Origin: Mariniblastus sp.
Lineage (GTDB): Bacteria > Planctomycetota > Planctomycetia > Pirellulales > Pirellulaceae
Direction: 5' to 3'
DNA length: 55,685 nt
Assembly: GCA_029251085.1 (NCBI GenBank)
Contig: JAQXDZ010000104.1
Span: 1-55,685 of the forward strand
The translations under genes were made by a program, and so were the position numbers. Below, piece after piece: positions 44,138-53,209 of the stretch. Each line of letters starts with the position of its first letter. Within the stretch, counting starts at the first letter, position 1. Below the pieces are notes generated by a model. That model was not told the origin of the DNA. It saw nothing but the letters and a program-made list of their open reading frames with translations, and ran no database searches.

Positions 44138-44332
44138 CACAGTCTCCCTTTTAATTTCGCAAGCAGACCGACGACATCGAAAGAATGACCGCGAAGTTTT
44201 GATTTAAATGAGCACAAATTATAGTGCGAAACGTCTGGCGGTCTATGAGTCCCGCTGAGATTTCAAGCGTTTTGGCTGGGGTTAAGGTCAACCCAATTTG
44301 GTTAAATCGAACACATTACCCAATCAACAGCA

Positions 44333-45505
44333 TTATTTCTTTGCAACGTTTGTCTGCAAATAAATTGCAAACGTCGCGAGCCAATGATCTCCTTCATAGT
44401 TACCGCTGAACACATACTTATAACCCATCTCCGCATGGTCAGCGGCTGAGCGTTTGAGCAACTGTCCACGAGAATCCTCCTCCGGCAGGCTTGAAGAAAT
44501 ACCCTGCATGCACCATCCCCGACTCAGATTTAAACCAGCAAGGTGAACGATATAGCCGTCTTTGGTATCGCTAACTTCCACAGGGACCAGCAAATTCCCA
44601 CCGTCCCCATCCTTCAACGTGGGCAAGAATCTATCAAACCACTGGGAAAACTCCTGCGGTGCCAGAACCCGACGCATTAAATCCGCTTCGTTCAAACACG
44701 ACGAGAAAAAATCTTGTCCGGAAGGCTCATACTTGGTGGGGTACTTTACATCTCCGAGGTAATAGTCCTTTGCCCGCTTAACAATTAAAGCCTCTAACTC
44801 AGCGTTGTTCAGCTTGCGGGCGTAATCGAGAATCTGCGCTAGCGCGAAACCGGTATCACCATGCAGTCCCGTACGAATGGGAAATGATAACTTCGGTAAA
44901 TAATCGAACGTCCGTTTAACGAGAAGCTCTTCCAGACCGCGGAGGTTCTCACGCCACCGCTTGCCATCTTCATCGTCCCAATCCTCAAGCTCATCGACCA
45001 TTCGAAGATACCACGCCCAACCGTAAGTTCGCTCGAATGCCTTGTGCTGCTTTTCTTCAAAATATCGAAGTTCGCCCGCCAAGTTTTCGGCGCTTAGATT
45101 TTGGTTCAATTTCTCCCGAATTACAGTTTCTAGTTTTTGATTGGGATACAAACGGAGCAATCGGATTAACATCCAATGACCATGCACACTGCTGTGCCAA
45201 TCAAAACAACCATAAAATGCCGGGTGCATTTCCTTAGGCGTTCGAACAGAATCAAGATCGACAACAACATTGCCTGGTTTATTGGGATACTCCGTTTGAA
45301 TATTCTTGAGTGCCAATTGGGCAAATGATTCGATTTGCTCGCCAGTTAACGCTTCGCCAAGCTTAGGCATCTTAATATCAGCCACCTCCTCAGCCTCGCT
45401 TTCCTGACCACTCGCCATCGTCGTTAAATACGAAAAACAAATCACGAACACCAATGTAAGCGTCAGGCTTGAATTAGATTGCAAGTAGCACGTTCTTAAC
45501 TTCAT
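44333..45505 (-). CDS. Exported DUF2891 protein
   Basis: 390 residues with a signal sequence (LTLTLVFVICFSYLTTMASGQ). The DUF2891 core is clear: HPAFYGCFDWHSSVHGHWML, YGWAWYLRMVDELEDW, LHGDTGFALAQILDYAR and DFFSSCLNEADLMRRVL. The His/Trp/Asp-rich alpha-toroid pattern resembles glycan-processing enzymes, but no activity is established as far as I know. The ATG at 45505 starts the signal; a TTG at 45517 is in frame. The sulfatase gene upstream (79 bp) is on the same strand, so a glycan-related role fits the setting but is inference. Confidence 0.87.
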   Translation of the reverse strand: MKLRTCYLQSNSSLTLTLVFVICFSYLTTMASGQESEAEEVADIKMPKLGEALTGEQIESFAQLALKNIQTEYPNKPGNVVVDLDSVRTPKEMHPAFYGCFDWHSSVHGHWMLIRLLRLYPNQKLETVIREKLNQNLSAENLAGELRYFEEKQHKAFERTYGWAWYLRMVDELEDWDDEDGKRWRENLRGLEELLVKRTFDYLPKLSFPIRTGLHGDTGFALAQILDYARKLNNAELEALIVKRAKDYYLGDVKYPTKYEPSGQDFFSSCLNEADLMRRVLAPQEFSQWFDRFLPTLKDGDGGNLLVPVEVSDTKDGYIVHLAGLNLSRGWCMQGISSSLPEEDSRGQLLKRSAADHAEMGYKYVFSGNYEGDHWLATFAIYLQTNVAKK

Positions 45506-45583
45506 TTGAATTCCCAACTGTTTCCGTTCATCGATCTTTGTTATCCAACTAAAAAATCTGGCCCAAACTCAAAGAGGAGTGAT

Positions 45584-47164
45584 TCAGTCTTTTCTATTCT
45601 TCTTTCGTGGGGAGGTAACCTGTGGTGCCTGGTACGGCCCCTTACCATTAATCAACCATCCAAGATCCGCTTTGATACGAGGAGATTCCATTCTTGGATC
45701 TTGATACTTTACTCCATATTCTTTGAGCTTGATTGCTAACTCGCGAGCAGTATCACGGTACCCGGGATTATCCAACATATTGATCATTTCGTCTGGATCT
45801 CGTTTCAGGTCGAACAGCCACGGTTGATCGCTGGTAGCAACAACCAATTTGTGACGATCCGAAACTGCCATCAACCAACCAGCGATATCGCCCGTTCCTC
45901 GAGCAAAGGCCACATCATCCCAGTCATCCCCCGCCGTTTGAGTCAACAACGACGAAAAATCCCGACCGTGAAAATCAGCGTTTGCATCTGTTTCGAATAA
46001 CGAAAATAGTGTTGGACAGAAATCAACGCTGGTTAGAGCCTGATTCACCACCGTCTTGGGTTTAATTTTCGACGGATAAAAAACGAGAAACGGAATTCTC
46101 GCTGAACCTTCCCAGGGCACGCCTTTATTTTGGCGATGGTGCTCGCCTCTCAGGTCACCATGATCGGAGGTAAATACGATCATCGTGTTGTCGAGAATAC
46201 CATCGTCTGTCAACTTCTTCAGCAACCGACCGATATTGTCATCAATACACTTAACCATCCCATAGTATTTACTTTGGCCAAAACCTAATTTCTTTGCAGG
46301 CTCGCCCCACTCTGGAATTGCTCGGTCGTCAACATCGAAGGTCGTTGGTTTTTCATAAACCTGATCGGCATACATTGTGTCGTAAGGTGCTCGAACCGTA
46401 TCAGGGCCGTGTGGATCGGGCAGACTTAGCATGTAACAAAACGGCACCGATTTATTGGCGTCAATAAATTCAAGGGTCCGATCCATCAGAAAATCAGTGG
46501 TAAATGTTTTTTCGTCAGCATCTCCCACCGCGTACGACGGCCTATTCTTAGAGACCGCACCAACTTTGGGTCCATCCTCCCCAATCTTTAAATTCTTCCA
46601 ATGTCCCCGATTGAACATGAAGCGGTTGTCCTGAAAACCAAACTTTCGCTCCGGTGCCCACTGAGGTTTCCCCGAACCGTCGAGGTGCCACTTTCCAGCG
46701 AAGCCAGTTTGGTAACCAGCTTTGCCGAGCAGGTGTGCAAAGGTAATTACTTCATCGTTTAAAGGGATGTTGTTGGTAACCACCGGGGTTGCCTGAGGAT
46801 AGAGCCCAGAAATAAGCGAGCCTCGCGAAGGACTGCAAACGGGAGTCGTCGCGTAAAAACTAGTACACAACGCACCCTGATCGGCCAACCAATCGATATT
46901 GGGCGTTTCAACAACGGCAGGACCCCACATGTAAGCCTGCCGTTTTTCCATCATCTCACGATAACAACCTAACGTCCTGAAATTGTGCTCATCCGTCATG
47001 ATCAAAATTAGATTTGGCGACGCTGAGTTCTGATCTCCTGAATCGGCTTGTGCCACAGAAAGGAAACTTGTCAACGAAATAAATGCGAATAACCAAAATG
47101 CGGATTGCTGTAATTTAAAGCCCATCGAGTGCCCCAGTCGTTCAAGGATTGTCATAACGCTCAT
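45584..47164 (-). CDS. Exported sulfatase (CSPSR type)
   Basis: The fourth sulfatase of the window, about 526 residues. A hydrophobic signal (FWLFAFISLTSFLSVAQA) is preceded by a long N-region. NLILIMTDEHNFRTLGCY begins the fold. The formylglycine Cys is in TTPVCSPSRGSLISGLYP. FTSDHGDLRGEHHRQNKG holds the second metal site, as in the iduronate-sulfatase/choline-sulfatase-like branch. In-frame starts at 47191 (TTG), 47164, 47155 and 47122 exist; 47164 is a compromise. The DUF2891 gene follows on the same strand. Confidence 0.92.
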   Translation of the reverse strand: MSVMTILERLGHSMGFKLQQSAFWLFAFISLTSFLSVAQADSGDQNSASPNLILIMTDEHNFRTLGCYREMMEKRQAYMWGPAVVETPNIDWLADQGALCTSFYATTPVCSPSRGSLISGLYPQATPVVTNNIPLNDEVITFAHLLGKAGYQTGFAGKWHLDGSGKPQWAPERKFGFQDNRFMFNRGHWKNLKIGEDGPKVGAVSKNRPSYAVGDADEKTFTTDFLMDRTLEFIDANKSVPFCYMLSLPDPHGPDTVRAPYDTMYADQVYEKPTTFDVDDRAIPEWGEPAKKLGFGQSKYYGMVKCIDDNIGRLLKKLTDDGILDNTMIVFTSDHGDLRGEHHRQNKGVPWEGSARIPFLVFYPSKIKPKTVVNQALTSVDFCPTLFSLFETDANADFHGRDFSSLLTQTAGDDWDDVAFARGTGDIAGWLMAVSDRHKLVVATSDQPWLFDLKRDPDEMINMLDNPGYRDTARELAIKLKEYGVKYQDPRMESPRIKADLGWLINGKGPYQAPQVTSPRKKNRKD

Positions 47165-47191
47165 TTTTATCCCACGGACACAAGTCGTCAA

Positions 47192-47654
47192 TCAAATGCA
47201 GGCCATTGCTCTATCTATTTTGGAATAATGTCGATGGCACCGACTCTTCGATTCCTCTTACACCTGACAGAGGAAGAGACAACCAATGAAGTGACCGGCA
47301 AAAAAGTAACGAATGCCGCTTTGGCGGCGGGTTTTAGACCGAGATAACAGCTTTAGAATTTTTCATTTATCAATCTGCGAGTGTGATTTCGGGAATACGC
47401 ACCCCGACACGACAAACAGCGATAACCATCGGCCATCGAAAAAGAAAATCACTTATCAGTTTATTTATCTACACCGCTACAAAAGCAAAGAGGGGGACTG
47501 ACAAGGCATTTATTGTAGACATCTAGGCATCTAGCTGTCTTCAAAGAACACGCAGACGGAATTTCCGATAAGCCACTACAAACGCCACGCTTGTTGATCA
47601 AGCAACGGTTGAAAACCGGTCCTTTACCATGGCCACGCTGCCGAGAATAACTGG
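47192..47654. other. Intergenic region without recognised gene
   Basis: About 460 bp between the TPR protein's stop and the sulfatase start, both on the minus strand. Short frames on the plus strand (for example to 47347) have low-complexity, unconvincing content. No RNA gene or repeat was recognised. Confidence 0.45.
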
Positions 47655-48317
47655 CTAACCTTCTTTAAGAAGCCGCTCGAGGTGGGTAATTTGGCTACGC
47701 ACGCCCTCAAGGTCTGGGTTTATCTGCAGGGCGACTCGAAAACCCTCTAAAGCTTGGGAAGCATTGTCTAACTTCAAATAACAGTGAGCCATTCCCATTG
47801 CCGCTGGAAAATGGAACCGATTGCAATTCAGGGTCTCCTGGCAATCGCTTACCGCCGAGTCCAGATACCCAAGAGCACAATAAGCAATGGCTCGTTGATG
47901 CCAAGCTTCTCCTAACGCGGGATTGGATTCGATTATTAGAGTCGCTGCGTCAACCACCTCTTCCATTCGAACCTGCGTTACCAAACGATAGAGCGTTTTG
48001 ATGGAATTTTGCTCAGCTAAATTTCCTTGCCGAACCCAGATGTCTCGAATGCTGTGATCAGCCAAAAGCCTAACGGCGCGATCTTCGTCGACGAGCGCGT
48101 TGCCCATGATTTCGTTGACCGAAAAGTCCGCGAGAAACCCAAGTCCCAAAATAGCAGCTCGACGTGTCGTACGGCCACCGTAAACCGCCAATCGCTCCAT
48201 CGTTCCGATCGAGTAAAGCTTTGAAATCGAATCAATAAACGAAGCCGAATTTTCGTCGGTCAAGTATTGCTGGTAGAATCTATCCAGCAGCGGTAATCGG
48301 ACATCAAATTCCGACAT
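47655..48317 (-). CDS. HEAT/TPR-repeat protein
   Basis: 220 residues without a signal sequence. The N-terminal half has HEAT-like helices (RRAAILGLGFLADFSVNEIM, EDRAVRLLADHSIRDIW). The C-terminal half has two to three TPR units: GEAWHQRAIAYCALGYLDSA, then FPAAMGMAHCYLKLDNASQA, then a capping helix. Such proteins are protein-binding scaffolds. No partner is suggested by the neighbours, which are an unrelated sulfatase and a divergent exported protein. Confidence 0.82.
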   Translation of the reverse strand: MSEFDVRLPLLDRFYQQYLTDENSASFIDSISKLYSIGTMERLAVYGGRTTRRAAILGLGFLADFSVNEIMGNALVDEDRAVRLLADHSIRDIWVRQGNLAEQNSIKTLYRLVTQVRMEEVVDAATLIIESNPALGEAWHQRAIAYCALGYLDSAVSDCQETLNCNRFHFPAAMGMAHCYLKLDNASQALEGFRVALQINPDLEGVRSQITHLERLLKEG

Positions 48318-48539
48318 ATTGACCTTACTCCAAAAAACTAAATAACACTGTAAAAGGTTTAAACCGATCGGGTAAGCTAATAGGAACTGCCTGCCTAACG
48401 GTCTCGCTTTACGAGTCTAGTTGGGGACCTTGCGATAAACAACAACAAGAATTCAATTACCTGCCTAGATGGAGAGGAATCGGGTTCCAATAATGCCATC
48501 TATTTCAAACCTTAACGAATATGACGAATAGGTTATTTC

Positions 48540-49721
48540 ATGAGGACTAATCCGACCGGCTTACGCTTTCGAAGGCACCTTGTGCTAGCAATGCCTTGGT
48601 TAATGATCGTGACAGTTGTTTCGATTAGCTTCTCGAGCGTATTAAGTGGCTCTTCAACCAACGTTTTCGGGCAAGGTCAGAAAAACGAAATCGCTTGGCT
48701 CAAGAAAGGAGCACTATCCGAGCACAACTCGCTGCCAATCTCAGTTATGTGGCGCGATGCCGAACTAAAAGATCGATTGATGCAGTTTTCCAAAAACCAG
48801 CGAGTCGCGATCTTTCTTGATCGGCGAGTCGATCCTTCAACTATCATCAACCTCACCTCAAACAACATTACCACCGAGCAGTTCTTACTGGAGATTGCCA
48901 AACAGCTTGAAATTGGTATCTGTCAAATTGAAGATGTCTACTACCTTGGCCCGAAAAAAACCGCCAATTCCCTAGCTTCGACTTCTGATTCGCTACTCAA
49001 AGCAGCCAATAAATTTGGAAAGCGAACTCAATTACGCTGGAAACGGAGCGGAGACCTCCGAACTGCGACGGTTGTCGAGCCCAAACAGTTATTGCTCCAG
49101 CTCGCGAAAGCAAATGACATCGAGATCGACGGAATCGACGGCCTGCCGCATGATTTATGGTCAGGCTTGGACTTACCCGCCTCGTCCCTGGCGTGCCGGA
49201 TTACGCTTCTATTGGCAGGTTTTGACAAATCATTTCAGTTTGGCGGGACAGGCAAGACAATTAGAATTGTTGACTTCAAAGCACCCGAACAGGTGACTCA
49301 AACATTTGGAGATATCAGCGACGCACCAGCGGTAAGCAAAATCTTGAAGAAGGAATTTAAATCCTTAAAATTTTCAACGCGGCGAAATCAAATTTCAATC
49401 ACTGGTTCTCCCGAATCAGTGGGGATCGCGGGAATGCGAGCCATCGAATCTCAAAAACCGGAAATGATTACTGGCTCAACTACCACATTTTCCCTGACGA
49501 CCCGCGCAGCGCGCGGAGCAATCTTTGCTACTGCTGCACAACGAAGCCAGCTAAAGTTCTCCTACGACAAAAACAATCCCGTCATTTCCAAAGCATTGAA
49601 GGAACCGGTTGCGATTCAAGCAGTCAACGTATCCTTAAATGGGTTGCTCGAAATGACCGTTGACCGCAGTCCACTCACTTTTAAAGTGACTGACTCTGAA
49701 ATTGTTGTCTCACTAAAGTAA
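48540..49721 (+). CDS. Exported protein with STN-like domains
   Basis: 393 residues. The N-terminus has a long signal or anchor (LVLAMPWLMIVTVVSISFSSVL). Residues about 70-140 read like a secretin/TonB short N-terminal (STN) domain: RVAIFLDRRVDPSTIINLTS, then TTEQFLLEIAKQLEIGICQIEDVYYLG. A similar unit recurs near the C-terminus (LKFSYDKNNPVISKALKEPV, then VNVSLNGLLEMTVDRSPLTFKV). The duplication suggests a periplasmic protein that packs against secretion or transport complexes. No secretin pore domain is present. The exact role is unknown. Confidence 0.7.
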   Translation: MRTNPTGLRFRRHLVLAMPWLMIVTVVSISFSSVLSGSSTNVFGQGQKNEIAWLKKGALSEHNSLPISVMWRDAELKDRLMQFSKNQRVAIFLDRRVDPSTIINLTSNNITTEQFLLEIAKQLEIGICQIEDVYYLGPKKTANSLASTSDSLLKAANKFGKRTQLRWKRSGDLRTATVVEPKQLLLQLAKANDIEIDGIDGLPHDLWSGLDLPASSLACRITLLLAGFDKSFQFGGTGKTIRIVDFKAPEQVTQTFGDISDAPAVSKILKKEFKSLKFSTRRNQISITGSPESVGIAGMRAIESQKPEMITGSTTTFSLTTRAARGAIFATAAQRSQLKFSYDKNNPVISKALKEPVAIQAVNVSLNGLLEMTVDRSPLTFKVTDSEIVVSLK

Positions 49722-49804
49722 GTGGCTTGTCCGGGACATTTTCAGTTCAGCCTGAATGCTATTGAAAATACGGAACCAAATCTGCCGTACTCTGCAAGAG
49801 AGTC

Positions 49805-50335
49805 CTACCTTACGCCATTCCGCCGAGTCAGAGATTCTTCAACCAGAGAAGCGGTAACGCCGGGTTCTCGCTGAATAGCCTCGAGGGAGCTTGCCAGCAA
49901 CTTGCTTTTACCGCCACCTGATTCGGTCGTGCGAATTACAAAATCGTAGGTTACCGCAGTCGTGTCTCCACTTGAACTCATGTTCAAAAAATAGATTTCT
50001 CCCGTTCCATCCGAATTGACAGAATAAGTACCAACGGAAGTTAGATCGATCAGGCGACGACCTCCATCACCATCATTGGCATTAATCCGAACCGTTCGGG
50101 TTACCCCACCTCTTCCATCAAAGTCCGCGACACCCACCGACCGTGACTGGAACCCATTGGCTCGGCCGGCTGTGCCGTATGAACCATAAAGAGAGCCTTG
50201 ATTAAAGCTCGATTTATTCTTCTTATCCAGGCTGCCAGTCGTGGCTTCAACGGCAAGCGGTTGAGTGACGACGATCCCGACTGCCAAGACAACAGCAAGG
50301 ACAACCAGCAACGATAATGTTTTAGACGCAGACAT
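49805..50335 (-). CDS. Small exported beta-rich protein
   Basis: 176 residues with a signal (LSLLVVLAVVLAVGIVVTQPLAVEA). The mature part has a repeated pattern around GSYGTAGRANGFQSRSVGVA, DFDGRGGVTRTVRINAND and GTYSVNSDGTGEIYFLN. The GxY...GxxxFDG...GTYSVNxDGTG layout resembles small calycin-like barrels seen in several bacterial exported proteins. The C-terminus is helical (SSLEAIQREPGVTASLVEES). No function is assigned. Confidence 0.68.
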   Translation of the reverse strand: MSASKTLSLLVVLAVVLAVGIVVTQPLAVEATTGSLDKKNKSSFNQGSLYGSYGTAGRANGFQSRSVGVADFDGRGGVTRTVRINANDGDGGRRLIDLTSVGTYSVNSDGTGEIYFLNMSSSGDTTAVTYDFVIRTTESGGGKSKLLASSLEAIQREPGVTASLVEESLTRRNGVR

Positions 50336-51185
50336 AACGCTTCTCTCTTAATGGAAAATGATGAAGACTATGGAGCGGCACTCTTACTAACGAGTGTTTG
50401 CTTTCTAGGCATTCTGAGCGGCCTAGTATAGTTGGAACAAATCTCCCCACACATTTTTCTGAAAAACTTTTCTGCTTAGCCAAAACAATGAAATTAGCTT
50501 CATTAAAAGCGAGAACTCGATATCGTGTTCTAGCCCCATGTAGCGCTATTCAATCCACTAATCTATTGAGATCACGATCTTCACGTGGAATTAGACATAC
50601 ATCAGGACTTATAAAACCATGGCCACCAATTGAGTCAGTACCCCAAAAACGTCGACCTTTACAAGGAATACGCAAAACCCAGTCATCACCGACCACTCCA
50701 AAACGTTTGCGACTACCGTTTCTTCTTTCATTTCCCATCCCTTTCGTGAACAACTGCTTGAAACGCTGTTTCTTATCTCCTGTTGACTAACGGTGCGTAT
50801 TTTCCAAAGCGTTGTGCCAAGAACTTTTACCTTTTTTTCAACGTTCGGACAGAACCGAGCAGCGGGTAGATAACAGCCCTGAGTTTGAAACCGCAATCCA
50901 ATAGGCAACGACTGGAGCAAACCTGGGCAATCACACAGCACTTCCTTATTTAAAAGCCAAGGCCACAGACAAATCGCCGATTCAGAAAACCTAATTTGGC
51001 TTGAAGCGTTCCTCGAGATCAACGCTTGAATCGAAGCCACGATGAGAAACGGGCATCCAATACCTTCCCAGTATTCCAAGCCTCAACAGAAAATCGGCTT
51101 GTGTTTGTCTGCTAAAAGCAAAAGAGACAAGGTTCGCCGCGCCGGTTCCGCTAAGCTGGTCTCCCCGACAGGTGCCGTACTTGGC
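50336..51185. other. 850-bp region without a confident gene
   Basis: Between the small exported protein and the S1/P1 nuclease (both minus). It is AT-richer than its surroundings between 50440 and 50780. One minus-strand frame (50550-50738) may be a small gene or a remnant and is listed separately. Other frames here are overlapping and unconvincing. Confidence 0.4.
50550..50738 (-). CDS. Possible small protein or gene remnant
   Basis: A 62-residue frame. It contains GDDWVLRIPCKGRRFWGTDS and GGHGFISPDVCLIPREDRD, Trp/Gly-rich text that looks like real protein. Its third codon positions are rich in T and A (GGT, CGT, GAT, CCT, AGT), unlike the neighbouring genes, which suggests transfer or a different history. 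No good ribosome-binding site is seen before the ATG at 50738 and the frame is closed upstream by TAG, so it may be a fragment of a longer decayed gene. Confidence 0.35.
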   Translation of the reverse strand: MGNERRNGSRKRFGVVGDDWVLRIPCKGRRFWGTDSIGGHGFISPDVCLIPREDRDLNRLVD

Positions 51186-52229
51186 TTACTGGCTCAACAA
51201 CTTTGCCAGTCGCCATCCCGCGCGACTCGCCTGTTGTTCGGCAACGGTACCGGCTCGTTTTAGATAGAGATCGGACAGATCCACGGCAACAATTTTTGTT
51301 TCGCCGTTGTCTTCCAGTCGTTGCAAATGCGCCCGGACTTCAGTCGCGTACGCGAATTCTTTGCAGCACAAGTTAGAATCTCGACAAACCGATTCGGCGT
51401 CATTCACACTTGCGGCGCGTTTACCGAGTGATGCGAGATTTTCGTTTGCGAGCATTCGCACCGCTTGATTGTGACACGCTTGGTACTTGTTATCCTTGCC
51501 TAACAACCCATCCCAGAGCGAATGCAGGTTGCGACCCTGTTTCGTATAGATCGAGTTTCCACCACGGCAACCTTTCGGCAAGAGTGTTTTGGAAAACAGC
51601 GCGGTCGTGTGCAGAGGCTGGTGGATGTCAGAGTAAACGTGGAGCAACCAGCAGAGCATCAACGCGTCGTCTTCTTTAGAAATGGCTGAATCGGCAATCT
51701 TTGACTGGGCATATTGGATCGCCTGCACAGCGTTCATCCTGTACAAATCATTGGGGTTGGATGGCGGTTGCATCGCGAGGTTAACTCTGGATGTGTCAAT
51801 CCCGTCGATTTCTCTGGGGTTCAAATAATCGACAAGGTTAATGTAATGCCAAGTCGAGTGATTAAATCGCTTGTACTCGTCACCCTTTAAGCCCCGCGTT
51901 GTGTCAGGCCAGCAGGCTGCCTGTTGAAAGATCCACTCTGCCTGGACCTGTTCATCCCCAGCCTTCACCACATCGGGCACCTTCGAAGCAAAATCAGATT
52001 CCCAGCGTGGATGGTTCTTGATGCGGGCAGCAATTTCCAACCGGCTTTCCGGAGAAAGTTTCAGGAACGCAATCGACGCGATAACTCGGTGTCCGTGGCC
52101 ATTCCACGCAAACAAGTTTTGAGTAGGGAGAAGAAGGCACAACCCAAGAATGACAAACAGTTTAGTTTTCGTAGACAAAATTGAGCGACTTCCTCGTATC
52201 AGTTGCCGACGCGATAACCGCAAGGGCAT
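51186..52229 (-). CDS. Exported S1/P1-type nuclease
   Basis: A zinc-dependent phospholipase-C/P1-fold nuclease cutting single-stranded DNA or RNA and 3'-phosphates. 347 residues. The signal ends LLLPTQNLFA, and the mature protein would start with Trp (WNGHGHRVIASIAF); that N-terminal Trp is a zinc ligand in the family. Other ligand segments are FNHSTWHYINLVDYL, LLHVYSDIHQPLHTTAL and NLHSLWDGLLG. All the usual His and Asp ligands appear present. It probably gains phosphate or nucleosides from external nucleic acid. Confidence 0.92.
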   Translation of the reverse strand: MPLRLSRRQLIRGSRSILSTKTKLFVILGLCLLLPTQNLFAWNGHGHRVIASIAFLKLSPESRLEIAARIKNHPRWESDFASKVPDVVKAGDEQVQAEWIFQQAACWPDTTRGLKGDEYKRFNHSTWHYINLVDYLNPREIDGIDTSRVNLAMQPPSNPNDLYRMNAVQAIQYAQSKIADSAISKEDDALMLCWLLHVYSDIHQPLHTTALFSKTLLPKGCRGGNSIYTKQGRNLHSLWDGLLGKDNKYQACHNQAVRMLANENLASLGKRAASVNDAESVCRDSNLCCKEFAYATEVRAHLQRLEDNGETKIVAVDLSDLYLKRAGTVAEQQASRAGWRLAKLLSQ

Positions 52230-52708
52230 CGGACTTCAGAAATAATTGAATGCTCCTTTCTTCGAGATATATCCATCACCCAAACCAACCTATATTCCAT
52301 TTTTTCAAAGAAATCACCAACTAGGGTTAGGGTAGGGCAGGCCTATTGATTTTTCGGAGGGCGATGCAAGGTACCAGGCAGTTTTCGACATGGGCTTCCC
52401 AATTTGTTTATTCAACTGCACCGGGAACCTAAGGCCAAAACCCTTAAAAGCGTTTTCCAAAATCAGCCCAGCTGAGAAAACAGGTAGGTTGTTTCATTCC
52501 GTGAATGCAGATTGAAAAACGGAAAGTCAGCACCTGGTAATTTACAGGCTCAAATTCGCGGTTTCGATCGTTCGGCAACCGCCTGAACCCCAAGCAACAA
52601 AATTGAACAATCGAAGGTTGTTTGATCAAATTGATTCGATTATTCTTAGTTTTGCACATTCCACAGAACACTGATTGACTTTTCCATTCATTAGCCGACA
52701 CTTCCAAC
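52230..52708. other. Divergent intergenic region
   Basis: About 480 bp between the nuclease (minus) and the Lrp/AsnC-type regulator (plus). It should hold the promoter of the regulator-thrB-thrC group and, as Lrp proteins usually bind their own promoters, its operator. No clear repeat or leader peptide is visible. A minus-strand frame at 52444-52719 looks spurious. Confidence 0.45.
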
Positions 52709-53182
52709 ATGAGTTTCATTATGGATCAAGTAGATCTTTCGATTTTAAATCGCCTTCAAGCCAATGCCCGGATGTCAAATGCCGAGTTGGCCAGAGCCGT
52801 CAAACTCTCGCCGCCGGCAGTTCATGCACGAGTCAAACGGCTGGAAGAGGAGACGGTAATCAAAGGCTACGCGGCCATGTTAGATCAGCAGAAGGTTGGC
52901 TTTGACTTGGTTTCGTTTATCCAAATTGGATTGGCAGGCCATCAAAACGAACAACTCCAGGCTTTGCATGATGAAATTCATAAACTACCTGAAGTTTTAG
53001 AGTGCCATCATGTCACAGGTGATTTCGATTTTCTCTTGAAAGTCGTGTTCAAAAATCGACAGGAACTCCATCACTTCATTGCCAATCAACTCGGTACGAT
53101 TCAAGGTGTTTTGAGAGTCAACACAAGCGTTGTTTTGAAGGAAGTCAAATCGACGACCCAATTGCCGATCCGTGTGGATTAG
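52709..53182 (+). CDS. Lrp/AsnC-family transcription regulator
   Basis: 157 residues. The N-terminal winged helix-turn-helix is SILNRLQANARMSNAELARA, then SPPAVHARVKRLEEETVIKGY. The C-terminal RAM (ligand-binding) domain includes EVLECHHVTGDFDFLLKVVF, the usual Gly-x-(Tyr/Phe)-Asp turn. These proteins sense amino acids and form octamers. thrB starts 27 bp downstream on the same strand, so control of threonine synthesis is a reasonable inference. The start could be Met 5 (52721). Confidence 0.92.
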   Translation: MSFIMDQVDLSILNRLQANARMSNAELARAVKLSPPAVHARVKRLEEETVIKGYAAMLDQQKVGFDLVSFIQIGLAGHQNEQLQALHDEIHKLPEVLECHHVTGDFDFLLKVVFKNRQELHHFIANQLGTIQGVLRVNTSVVLKEVKSTTQLPIRVD

Positions 53183-53209
53183 GTTTCGCGTAATCCTGGA
53201 GCGTTTTTC

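Noticed and set aside
47129..47347. 72-residue plus-strand frame before the sulfatase
   Set aside because: It overlaps the sulfatase signal region on the opposite strand and has no ribosome-binding site or recognisable pattern.
50398..50790. 130-residue plus-strand frame and a 156-residue minus-strand frame (50609-51079) in the gene-poor region
   Set aside because: Both have random-looking composition and overlap each other; only the shorter minus-strand frame 50550-50738 has protein-like text.
52444..52719. 91-residue minus-strand frame before the Lrp-type regulator
   Set aside because: It lies over the regulator start on the opposite strand, lacks a family pattern and is probably chance.
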